From Chenopodium formosanum (lineage: Eukaryota > Streptophyta > Magnoliopsida > Caryophyllales > Amaranthaceae), in NCBI GenBank assembly GCA_024500155.1, contig CM044867.1, positions 12,599,632-12,663,631 of the forward strand: 64,000 nucleotides of DNA, given 5' to 3'. A program made the position numbers and the translations under genes. The notes below the pieces were generated by a model that did not search any database, was not told the DNA's origin, and saw only the letters and a list, made by a program, of their open reading frames with translations. Within the stretch, counting starts at the first letter, position 1; each line of letters starts with the position of its first letter. This document shows positions 46,539-55,559 of this stretch, piece by piece.

Positions 46539-46912
46539 AGATGCGCAAATGGTCGGATTCCAAGCATGAGGGTGGTCCCAACACCCTGAGACGGCACTAC
46601 CAGTCCTAGACTCAGCCGCCCTGGTGAACGACTGGATTCTACCCTAGGTTGTGCCGTGTGTGTTGGTGATGAATCCATTTATTGCAAGGAATATATACAA
46701 GCGGAAAAATGAAAAAAGACCTGAAAGAGTCAGAGACGGTACCTTTAGATTTGATATCTGAAGGTAGACGGGTCCGCCTGTGTTGGTGCGACTGAGTTTC
46801 TTCGAATTTGCGCCTGACTAAGACGGATGACTTCTGTTCTCTCTTTCAAGATTCTCTCTAAGTTTACTCTGAAATTTTTGTGAAGCGTAACGAAAATATG
46901 AGGGTGAAACGG

Positions 46913-46922
46913 CTATATAAAG
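46913..46922 (-). promoter_or_regulatory. TATA box of the antisense gene in the second Tat element
   Basis: The minus strand reads CTCTTTATATAGCCG about 375 bp upstream of the ATG at 46538. It is followed by a leader starting about 30 bp downstream that is rich in CTCT and AGAGA. Confidence 0.55.
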
Positions 46923-47005
46923 AGGGTAAATGAAGGGGTATTCCCGTAATTTACTCAGAAGTTGAATAGTAAAATTTAGGCGGTAAAATTACCACCACTC
47001 AGAGA

Positions 47006-47046
47006 GTGACGCGTGTCACAGATGCCACGTGGCGTGCCACGTCACA
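47006..47046. promoter_or_regulatory. Cluster of ACGT-core palindromes upstream of the antisense TATA box
   Basis: GTGACGCGTGTCAC, GCCACGTGGC and GTGCCACGTCAC lie in 41 bp, 85-135 bp upstream of the antisense TATA box. They recall the two TGACACGTGTCA palindromes upstream of the sense LTR TATA box of the same element. Confidence 0.6.
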
Positions 47047-47061
47047 CCTGTGAGGGGCAAA

Positions 47062-47550
47062 TGTTTAGGGTAATTTTACCCCTCCATGTGGCCCAATCAA
47101 AGGGTGACACGTGTCAGCCCGGGGATGGTCCAAAATGGACCTATCCCTGTTTGACACATGTCATTCCGGATATTAGGGGGAAAAGGTCGGCCTTCAGGCC
47201 CAAATCCCGAGAAAGCCGTAATATGGCGCAGCCCATCTCTGATTAGGGTTCTGTCACCTGATCAGGGGCACAAATCCCAATGACCCTATAAATAGGGAGA
47301 TTTCCCTCCTTTGGAGGGCACGTTTTTCCATTTATTACAAACTGTCCCTTTGATAGAGACAACTGAGCTAGAAAACCTAGCAGATCCCCACCTAAATTTC
47401 CGCACCTTTTTCTCTCCTTCAAGTTACTAACTTGAGCGTTGGAGGCGGAGCACCACCCAAACGGTGTCTCCGTTGATTTTGCAGGTACAGAAGCCCTCCG
47501 GACCAATCTTCGAGTTGAAACTCTCCCAAGGGACAAAAACACCCAAAACA
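47062..47550 (+). mobile_element. 3' LTR of the second Tat element
   Basis: It begins TGTTTAGGGTAA after the polypurine tract and ends CCCAAAACA before the target duplication TTCAT. It matches the 5' LTR, with about ten substitutions and one short insertion (ACTTG near 47431). Confidence 0.93.
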
Positions 47551-47555
47551 TTCAT

Positions 47556-48120
47556 CATCATTTTCCACCATCGTTTCTCTCTCCTCTTTCAATCTCGTTA
47601 TATCTCTACATCTTTTTTAGATTTTTTTTCTCTCTTAAACTTTCAAAAACTGTGTAATGTGTTTCGTAGATTTGAGATCTTCTTTCTCTTTCTTCAACTT
47701 TCTAATAATTCAATTTGTGATGGGTTTGTTGAATTGATGGTGATGATTTTGTGGGTTTTGTTTTTCGTGGGGTGGGTTTTGTATAGGTGGGTTTCGTGGA
47801 GAGTGGTGTTTGTTCCGTGGGAGTGGTGGTGGTGGGTTTCGTGGGGAGTGGTGGTTTCGTGGAGGTGTTAGTGGTGGTGGTTTCGTTGGGGTGGTATTGT
47901 TGGTGGTGACGCCAGCGTTGAAGGCGGCGGTGGTGTTGATGAAGGCGATATGGGTGGTGTTGGCTGGTCTTGGTGGTGGCAGTGGGTGTTAGATTATTAT
48001 CCAAACATTCTCTCTCTACCTTAATTACATACCCTTAGAATACATTAATCACCATTATCAAATTTTGCATTAGCGACCGTGTCAAGCCCCAAAGCTGCAC
48101 TTAACTATTAACGGAGGTAG
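47556..48120. other. Right part of the Stowaway-like element, low complexity
   Basis: C/T-rich sequence (47560-47710) resembles 33940-34030 on the other side of the Tat insertion, which suggests an internal duplication within the Stowaway-like element. A G/T-rich block with GTGGTGG and TTTCGTGG repeats follows (47740-47990). I do not believe either strand codes here. Confidence 0.5.
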
Positions 48121-49750
48121 TATTGAAAATTAATTTAAAATTAGATTTTGTTATTTACGAAAATCAGAAAATGAAATAATTAGAAACTTTTTTTTTAAAA
48201 AAAAAATTAGATTTTAAGATTAAGGATACTAATTACTCTCTCTCTCAGGGTTTACTTGATCCCTTTCTCTCTCTTTTCTCCCGGTCATCTCCTGCGTCCG
48301 GCGACGGTCGAAAACGGCTAATTTTCTTCGAACATTATCATAGTCTTTATAAACATCTGGAATGGAGCTCGTATTAAAGGAGGCTATCTTTTTTTTTTCT
48401 AGTGTCTTGAGTTAGATTTACTAATAATTTTACCCCCTTTTTTCTCCTCTATATCACCGGGATTCGTTCTCCAGAGACTGCTTCAAATCACCGCGAATTG
48501 ATTTCCAAAAACGAATAGGCCTTGTATGGACTTCGATGGAGTTCATCATATTCCTTGTGTTTTAGGTGTGTGATAAATCTCGACAAACAGACTTTTACAT
48601 CACGATTTGATATGTTGTTCAATAAAATTAGTCTTTTTTCAAAAAGTGAATTAGAGTAATTATGACGTTTTATGAGCAATTTAAAAAATTTCTGCAATTT
48701 CAGAAATTTCATTAATGGTGGTCGAATGACCTAAGTATCGGAGGATGATGAACAGTAACAGTTCCTCAGTTGGAATGAGGCATATAGTTAATGGAGACTT
48801 CTAGCTCCAAACTAGGACAATACCAACACCTACAATTTAGGGTATATTAAATATTAAATAACAAAATATAACATGGTCGAAGAATTGTCCCATTGGCACT
48901 GAAGTCCTACTCTTAACATGCCTATTTTGTCCAAGGTTCGATTCTCACTAGGAATTGCTAAATTCTTTTTCTCTTTTTTTGGGCATTAAATTATTTGGAC
49001 ATGTCCAACTTCGTACAAGGTATTTTCCAAACAAACATTATTTAGGATCTATCTATAAAACTACGTGGTAGTTACCTTACTATATATTACTTTCGGAGAT
49101 CAAAGTTATCAAAGTAGGTGGTTTGTCGACAAATTAGAAAAACAACCCCACATGTAAGAGGAACATTAAAAAAAACCAGCAATCACAATAAATCTACATA
49201 CAAGCATATAATCACACAAGAAAAAGCTACAGGGAATTGAAACATGATTACAATACTATTTAATCAATTAAGTTAAGTGAATATATCAGTGAAGAGTTCA
49301 TGGTAAACTCTTGTATGTATGTGTCATCGCAAATATCCACACTATGTTAGCCTAAATGTTTTACCTAGTTTTCAGACATGAACAAAGCTTGACTCCGCAT
49401 TAGATTTGGTGTACCATTTCTAATAGCTTCACTATTATGGCATAGTTCATATGGAATGTGTTAATCAAACATGTTCTCCACTAGAGTTCACATCAACTTG
49501 AAGAGGTTATTGTTGTTCTGGCGTGCGTAACATTTCTGGAGGGAAATTTTTTCACTTATACCACACAATGGATCATCAATTTTAATCTTCACCTTCTCTT
49601 AATTTACATGTACTTCGTCACTAAAATGATTCTAGCAACGAACATTGCAATGTATTGCAATGTAACATGTATCCTTGAGCTAATTAAGTTACAAATTTAA
49701 CGATGTAGGTAAAACTTTGTTACATCGCTTGACATGAGCCACAATGATTG

Positions 49751-49791
49751 AGCGTAGTACTAGGATGGGTGGACCTCTAAGGAAGTCCTCG
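49751..49791 (+). repeat. 5S rRNA-derived fragment in a SINE/TRIM-like remnant
   Basis: GTAGTACTAGGATGGGTG, then ACCTC and GGAAGTCCTCG, match the last third of plant 5S rRNA with a few changes. It is followed by TGTTGGCTCATGTAGCCAACC and CACTAATGGGACTAAGG, which resembles the tail of a widespread plant short retroelement. It is too short to be a 5S gene. A Cassandra-type TRIM, whose LTRs contain 5S sequence, or a 5S-derived SINE are the likely sources. Confidence 0.55.
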
Positions 49792-50368
49792 ATTATGTTG
49801 GCTCATGTAGCCAACCCCACTAATGGGACTAAGGTGTACAAGCAGGAGAAGATTAACAATACAAGATACTTTTAACAGCCAGAGAATGCTAAAATTGATG
49901 TAGATTTTAGATCCTCACTACAGGCTTGGCTGTTCATGGCTTACTACTTTGTCTACACCACCGTTTACTACGTAAACAGTAAAGGGGCAAGCATTTAACA
50001 TATGGTCCGAAGGATGTAACAATGCAAGGAGCGAGTGAATAGCATGTCCATGTTTATGTAGCAAACACAACTGATAAGTTTAGCACATGGTGAGACAAAT
50101 ATGTACCCTATATTTCAAGATAAGAAACTACAAGGATACAAACAGGACATGAAACATGGAACCATTTACTCTATAAACACTGAAGAGGAGTGTGACTTCA
50201 TTGCAATCCTGTTGCCATACGAACCATTTAAGACTATTAGACTTTAGATGGGAAAAGAATACCTACGTATACTAGTTATGGTCACTCGTTGTTCCAAGAA
50301 AACCAAGGAGCAACTTCGATGACTTCAAGGGTTTCATAGTAAGTACTAGAATTCATTTAATATGTACA

Positions 50369-50603
50369 CCGAAATCACTTAAGACCTCGAATTACACAAA
50401 ATAGTCAAGTTTGATCACTCAAAAAAATCCCTAACAAATCCACCGTCTATAGCTATGAAAACAAAATTTCAATACATTGTAATTAGTTTGTATGAATAAT
50501 TCATTTGATCCGAATCACTTAAGACCTCGGATTACACAAAATAATCCAGTTTAATCACTCAAAGCCAAATCCACCATCTACAGCTATGAAAACAAAATTT
50601 CAA
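50369..50603. repeat. Tandem duplication, about 145-bp period, two copies
   Basis: CCGAAATCACTTAAGACCTC, then TTACACAAAATA and AGCTATGAAAACAAAATTTC at 50369-50471 recur at about 50510-50603 with several substitutions and small deletions. Confidence 0.8.
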
Positions 50604-51144
50604 AACTCAACAACAAACTAAACCCTAATTATTATAACCAGATTTCACATTAATAACATAATCGATTACATCTTACCAACTAGTCTACAGTTCAAGTATT
50701 TCACAAAGAAAACTAAACTGTAACAGTTTAAAAATTACCTTTTACTGGGGGGAGAGGTCAGAGGATGAACGGTCTGGTGGAACAAAGAGAGAGAATTGAA
50801 CAAAGAATTTAAAGAGAGAAAATGAAAATAGAATTCTGAGGAGAGAGAAAATTTAGGGGTTTTTATACATAGACGTTGGGGAACAATTATAAAAAACCGC
50901 CAAAACCCTAAAACAAGTTGAAATTTTGAATTTTGGGAAACCGCCCACCTTTGGCTTCAAATATTTTGAAGGAAATTTGATTTTGAATCCCATGGATATT
51001 ACCAGGAACACCTATGGACGGTTCCAAAAAAAGTTGCTAGCCAAAGTATTGGGGGTAGATAACCAACTAAATTTACACAAAATTCAAAAGTTTGGTTCTT
51101 TTAGTACATGTCAAGGTTATGGGGTAACGCGTTCTAGGTTATTG

Positions 51145-53710
51145 TGTAATACCCCGTATTTCATACGTATTTTTATTTTAAAGTATGTATTTAATGAAGT
51201 ATTTAAGTAGATATAATAATTTTAATTAAAGCATTTTATTAATATATTTTTATATTAGGAAAGTTTATTTAATTATCTTTATTTTAAAAAGATGGGGTTT
51301 TAATTTAAGAAAGTTTATTTTTAACAAGTTTTAATTGGAAAGGGATTAGGAGAATTAAAAGAGGAAAGTTTAGGGTAAAAAGGGAGTATAAATATCCCAC
51401 TTATGAGGCAAATCAACTTTGCCCAAAGTGGAGAAAACCCAAGGTAAGTTTCTCCCCTTTTCTCCCTACTTTTCTTTCTTTTTTTTCTCCCTCTTCCCTT
51501 CCCCTTCTCACGTCCGGCCACCACCACACACCACACACGTGGCCGGACCACCACCGCACACCACCACAGCCGCCGGCGCACGGCCAGCAGCTGCAGCGGC
51601 GGGCGGCAGCAGCCCAGCCCTGCCGCGGTGGCTGCTGCTGCCGTGGCTAGCTCTCGAAAAAAAAAAAAAAAACTTAATCTTTTTGTTCCTAAATTAATCT
51701 ATGATTAGATCTAACTATAAATTTTGAGTTTTGGGATTTAAACTTGATGTTTGAATATTGTAATTATGTTAATTAATTTTCAGATTTGATTTTAATTAAA
51801 AAGCCCCAATTTTTGAAACCCTAGGTTCTTGATTTATGAAATTATGTAAGTATATGATGTAATTATGTTTAGACCTTTAATTTAAGCACTTTAAGATCGA
51901 TTTTCAGCAAGTTTTAATTATAAATATAGTGCAGGAATTTTAAGTAGAAACCTAAATTTTATGTTTTTAAAGGGAATTTAAATTACCCATAAAAGGGGAC
52001 TTATTTATGATGTTCTAAATATAATTTCAGCTTATTCTAATTAATTTATGGAGGGTTTTAAAATAGTATATATTGCTGGAAATTTGTTTAGAGTAGATGT
52101 TGATACACTATTAAAATTTTAATGTGTAGGAGACTTCGAAGTAAGCGATTTTTACTAGTCGTGGCGAATTTAAGATCATATTCAAGGTACGTTCGTGTAC
52201 TTAGCATATTTTGATGATGTAGAATCATGCTAGGCTTAAATTCAATCAATTATAAGTAGCATCATGCTAAGGTTCATGTATTGATTTGTGAATTATTGGT
52301 GTTGGTGATTGAATTGTGAAGCATGAATTATTTGTGATGATCTATGGATTGGAAAATTATATTTTGGCATGATTATATGGACTACATATTTATTTATGGC
52401 ATGTTAGAGAGCATGTTTAGTTAAACTAATTGTTTAATTATGTTTGGAATATTGAAAAGGAATTTTATTATGGTTCATATAATTTTTATTGATGCTTTAA
52501 GCATGAAGAAGGAGCTAAGTAAATGTCTATGTACACAAGAAATAAATTGTATGTTGGTGTTCTTGGGCACTTAGGGTGCTTTAAACACCAAAGGATAGGA
52601 TTGTTGGCGCTTTATGCGTTTACAGTGTCCAAGACACTGAGGTAGTAATAAAAAGGGGTTCAACATTAAATATTATGTGGTCACTAAATATTCAAGAATT
52701 AAATTGATATGTTTGAATGGTTGAATTATTATTGATGATTGAAATTGTTATGCTTGAGAGTCATCACCAAGTCTAATAATATGTAAATAACGTAAAGTGA
52801 AAGAGATTACGCACCAAAACTCTTGGAACGTATATACCTTGAGTATGAACATATGGGGGGAGTTATGTGACTTTATATTTGATCATAACTTCTAATGGAG
52901 TACAGGACGCTTTATATTCCTTTTATTATTATTATTATTATTGATATGCGCTGGAATTTTGCCACCCAAGGATGTGGCACAGGTGATGCTGGCACGGTTA
53001 GCTCCCGTGTCAGTGGTCCTCATTTCATTGAGGAAGGTTTAGTCAAGTTAGAAACTCGTTCGATGCGTAATCAACGCTAAATAAATTATTTAGTGTCCAG
53101 TTAAAGAGTCTTGTTGTTTGTTGTGTGTGCTTATAACAGGTGCAATGAGGTAAGTATGTGTGATACTAGGAGTTGCATGTTAGTGTGTTTAAATACGCTT
53201 ATGTACTCAGCTTTGCTGATTGTGTGTGTTGTTTGTGTTTGGCTATGTCTTTATCTTGGCCCTACGATGATCCATTTTAATGGAGAGTAGTGGGGGCAAG
53301 TAGAGATTCTCTTTTCAGGTATTGAAGCATGTTCATGATGGGGCATGAGTGAAGAGAGAATTATGCTAGTTTTCATTAGGATGTGATATGTTTAAGTTTT
53401 GAATAATATGAATTTTTATTTGTTGGACTAACATTACTATTGGATTTGACGGTTTTGAATAAGGGCCTTAAAGGTTCCAAGTTGTAGTAGCTAATCTTTA
53501 ACTTGGTTTTGTGATTTCCAACTTTACTTTCGTTTGGTTCGGTTTTTAAATTGTTTTATTCCTTAGTTTGACTTTCAACTTCCGCTGTGTATCTTTGATA
53601 AATGCCTTAGCCGTTTTTACGGTGGCGGTAATGTCTTAGATATTCCTAAATCGTGTTTTAAAGAGAGTAAAGCGTATTTTTAAAGGAAAGGAATTTCTAG
53701 GGTGTTAAAA
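51145..53710 (+). mobile_element. 5' LTR of the Tekay element
   Basis: It begins TGTAATACCCCGTATTT and runs to about GGTGTTAAA before the primer site, about 2.57 kb. It contains a TATA box (51387-51394), a GC-rich stretch with short CAG-type repeats (51500-51650), a donor-like TTCAAGGTACGTT (exon edge 52186), and a terminal block with ACTTCCGCTG and GGCGGTAATG, shared in order with the LTR at 5689-7585. The last bases no longer read CA, probably by mutation. Confidence 0.88.
51387..51394 (+). promoter_or_regulatory. TATA box of the Tekay 5' LTR
   Basis: GGGAGTATAAATATCCC lies about 242 bp from the LTR start and is present in the 3' LTR as well (near 60652). Confidence 0.7.
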
Positions 53711-53712
53711 AG

Positions 53713-53726
53713 TGGTATCTGGGAGC
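53713..53726 (+). promoter_or_regulatory. Primer-binding site of the Tekay element
   Basis: TGGTATCTGGGAGC lies two to three bases after the LTR end and is a slightly altered form of the tRNA-Met-complementary TGGTATCAGAGC found in chromoviruses. Confidence 0.75.
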
Positions 53727-54313
53727 TTTGGTTGAGATTTTAAATTACCACTAACACGAAAACGTTCTTTTATGATTTAAACTTGGCCAAGTGCTTATTT
53801 ATTTTTAATGTACACTTTTTCCCGATTTTTATTTTATTTTATTTTATTTTATTTTAAATATTTTTTTTAGAGAGGTCCGAAAATATTTTTTTTTAATTTT
53901 TGGACCGAATTTTTTTTTTATTTTATTGGTCCGAAATTTTTTTTTTAAGGGCCGAAAATTTTCTTTTAATAGGAAAAATATTTTTGTTTGTTAATTTTGC
54001 AGGGAGCAAGGATTGAGGTAAGAATTATGTGTTAAAAGCTTTTATTAACATGTTGGTGAGCTTGGGTAGGAAAGGAAAGGGCATATAGGCTAGAATTTAA
54101 TTTCTTCCCTGCGTGCAATAACTCTATTTCAGGGTGTTCATGCATGTTGTATGATTAATTGTTTATTGAATGAAGTATGAATATATGTATTGTTTTGTGG
54201 GAATTATTCAAATTGTATGATTGAACACCAAACTTAAATTCTTGCACGAATTGTATTATTTATTTTATTTCTTTGGGGAAGGGAATTCTTTCTAAGCCTT
54301 TTTCCTCTACAGG
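53727..54313 (+). other. Tekay 5' leader with a 15-nt exon-like segment
   Basis: T-rich sequence is followed by TTTTGCAG, then the 15-nt segment GGAGCAAGGATTGAG (54003-54017), then a consensus donor GTAAGA. A further acceptor TTTTTCCTCTACAG ends at 54312, one base before the ATG of the extra ORF. The layout suggests a spliced leader. It is predicted from signals only. Confidence 0.5.
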
Positions 54314-55006
54314 ATGCCTAACTTTCCTAGTAAGTATACACAAATGGGGTCGTTAATAAAGAAAAATGATGAGCACCCCTATGACTTCGTAGAGAAAATC
54401 AGATACTATTGTTCTTATAGGAGTAATGTCTTGCGGGACAAAATATTTGAGACCCCTGATCGTATCTCAGCAATGATTGTCCACTGTCTGCCAGAGGAGC
54501 CTCCTTATATTGCTATCAAGGAAAAATTTGCTGACTTTTACCTTCCAGGAGATGTTCCAAACTACTACAAATACAAAAATTATTATGGCCAGTGGTACCC
54601 CGACTATGTTTATTTAACTAACCACATTGTAAGGGTGGAAAGAGCTCACTATCAGCGTTTAAATCTTCCGTACCCTAACTACTACTATGACAACCCAGTA
54701 GAGAACAACCCCCATGTAAATCAACAACCAGAAAGTTCCTCTTCTGCATCATCAGGGGGTAACCAAGCGGAAAATGGGGAGCAACAAGAGGGGGACAGTT
54801 CAATGATGGAGATATCCAATCCTAACCCACCTCCAACTCCAATCATAATTGACATATCTTCAGACGAGGAAGAGGAGGGAGAATTTGTCCAAGTAGAACC
54901 TGAACCTGAGTCACCTGAACCAATAGAGGATTCTAATGACAATGATTTCGATCCTTCGAGTTATAGGCAATCCACTGACAAAAGGGACAACGTTCGAAAG
55001 GACTAA
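54314..55006 (+). CDS. Extra ORF upstream of gag in a Tekay chromovirus, with SUMO-interaction-like motif
   Basis: An intact 230-residue frame begins with an ATG one base after a splice-acceptor-like TTTTTCCTCTACAG. I do not recognise the family. Residues 1-125 are aromatic and mixed-charge (many Tyr: YYCSY, YYKYKNYYGQWYPDYVY), possibly a folded domain. Residues 126-170 are Asn/Gln/Ser-rich. Residues 177-189 read IIIDISSDEEEEG, the classic layout of a SUMO-interacting motif (hydrophobic core followed by Ser/Asp/Glu), followed by an acidic Glu/Pro tail. There is no zinc knuckle or protease motif, so it is not gag. It lies 550 bp before gag, which has its own acceptor-like site. Unlike the broken pol downstream, this frame has no lesion, which hints at constraint or at a short time since insertion. 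Confidence 0.7.
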   Translation: MPNFPSKYTQMGSLIKKNDEHPYDFVEKIRYYCSYRSNVLRDKIFETPDRISAMIVHCLPEEPPYIAIKEKFADFYLPGDVPNYYKYKNYYGQWYPDYVYLTNHIVRVERAHYQRLNLPYPNYYYDNPVENNPHVNQQPESSSSASSGGNQAENGEQQEGDSSMMEISNPNPPPTPIIIDISSDEEEEGEFVQVEPEPESPEPIEDSNDNDFDPSSYRQSTDKRDNVRKD

Positions 55007-55559
55007 TTATTATAATCTCTTTTATTAGGACTTTCAGTTATTTCGGTATCTTTAATTCTTGCAACTAGGTAATAAGTGGTATTTCCACAAATATTTAGTG
55101 ATCCTATGAACACTTGCTAGTGACTATACTCATTTATATTCCAGTATTTATTTATTATTCCTATCAATAAATTCCACTTTTCTTTCCTTGCTAATTCCCA
55201 ATAATTCAATTATTTCAATTACAGCAATCACTCCATTTCCCAATGATTTTACTTATATTGCCATTCCAATTCTATAAACCAAAATCCAGCAAATCTAATG
55301 CTAGTTTCAACCATCAAGGGTTATTGGGGACTATTTTTATTTATTATTGTGATGTTTTATTAAATGCTTGGTTGGTTAGCAATCAATAATTAATTGATAA
55401 AGCTATGAACTTCGAATTTGGTAAATCCAATTCAAAATTCATTAGCTTCAAAAGAATTGTGCAAGCTTGAATAGTTCTAAACCTAGTGAGTGAATGCCTT
55501 GTGAATTAACCTAAACCATTTAATTTAGAACCTGATTCTTTTAATTCAGGAGAAGAAAG
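55007..55559 (+). other. Spacer between extra ORF and gag, ending in a splice acceptor
   Basis: AT-rich and free of open frames. It ends in TTCTTTTAATTCAG (AG at 55548-55549), eleven bases before the gag ATG at 55560. This fits an intron end. Splicing from the 54017 donor to this site would skip the extra ORF and bring gag next to the leader. Confidence 0.5.

Larger units (their letters stand above)
46539..47061 (-). other. Promoter and leader of the antisense gene, plus polypurine tract
   Basis: Minus strand: ACGT-core palindromes (47006-47046), a TATA box (46922-46913) and a C/T-rich leader running to the ATG at 46538. On the plus strand the polypurine tract TGAGGGGCAAA (47051-47061) abuts the 3' LTR. 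The minus-strand frame 46678-46325 is a shadow of exon 1 in another frame. Confidence 0.6.
34148..47550 (+). mobile_element. Second Tat-lineage retrotransposon, complete with TSD
   Basis: A complete element: 5' LTR 34148-34631, primer-binding site at 34634, gag-protease, reverse transcriptase, two RNases H, integrase, an antisense gene, polypurine tract and 3' LTR 47062-47550. It is bounded by the 5-bp target duplication TTCAT (34143-34147 and 47551-47555). The second, archaeal-type RNase H (VYVDGSSTKNG) places it in the Tat lineage. By eye the two LTRs differ at roughly ten positions plus a 4-5 base indel in about 485 bp, so it is not very old, yet gag and pol carry stops, frameshifts and a hAT insertion. 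Confidence 0.93.
33343..48121. mobile_element. Stowaway-like (Tc1/mariner-type) element, split by later insertions
   Basis: The ends CTACCTCCGTTAATAGTTA (33343) and its exact inverse (ending at 48121) are flanked by TA on both sides (33341-33342 and 48122-48123), as for Stowaway/mariner. The inverted similarity extends with mismatches to TGTGCAAC. After subtracting the Tat element (13.4 kb plus TSD) and the Tourist-like MITE, about 1.04 kb remains, including C/T-rich 'CTCTTTCAATC' sequence and a G/T-rich low-complexity block (47740-47990). I see no transposase. Confidence 0.75.
48124..51144. other. AT-rich intergenic sequence with a few repeats, no gene
   Basis: CTCT-rich leader-like sequence lies at 48235-48300. 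A tRNA-like CAAGGTTCGATTCTCAC (about 48930) may belong to a decayed SINE. A 5S rRNA-derived segment (49751-49791) and a tandem duplication (50369-50603) are listed separately. No supported coding region; the 94-codon open frame at 50926 has no recognisable domain. Confidence 0.5.

Noticed and set aside
45449..46540. Plus-strand open frames opposite the antisense gene
   Set aside because: They are shadows of exon 1. The minus-strand frame carries the recognisable domain.
47439..47992. Plus-strand frames in the 3' LTR and the G/T-rich block, and the Thr/Pro-rich frame opposite
   Set aside because: LTR and low-complexity sequence. The frames end at random positions and have no domain.
48900..48950. 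SINE with B-box CAAGGTTCGATTCTCAC
   Set aside because: A single box-like motif with no clear A-box, tail or target duplication is too weak for a separate call.
51419..51697. Pro/His/Ala-rich open frames in the Tekay LTR (also 60684-60884)
   Set aside because: They are GC-rich LTR leader sequence duplicated in both LTRs. No start context or conservation argues for a protein.
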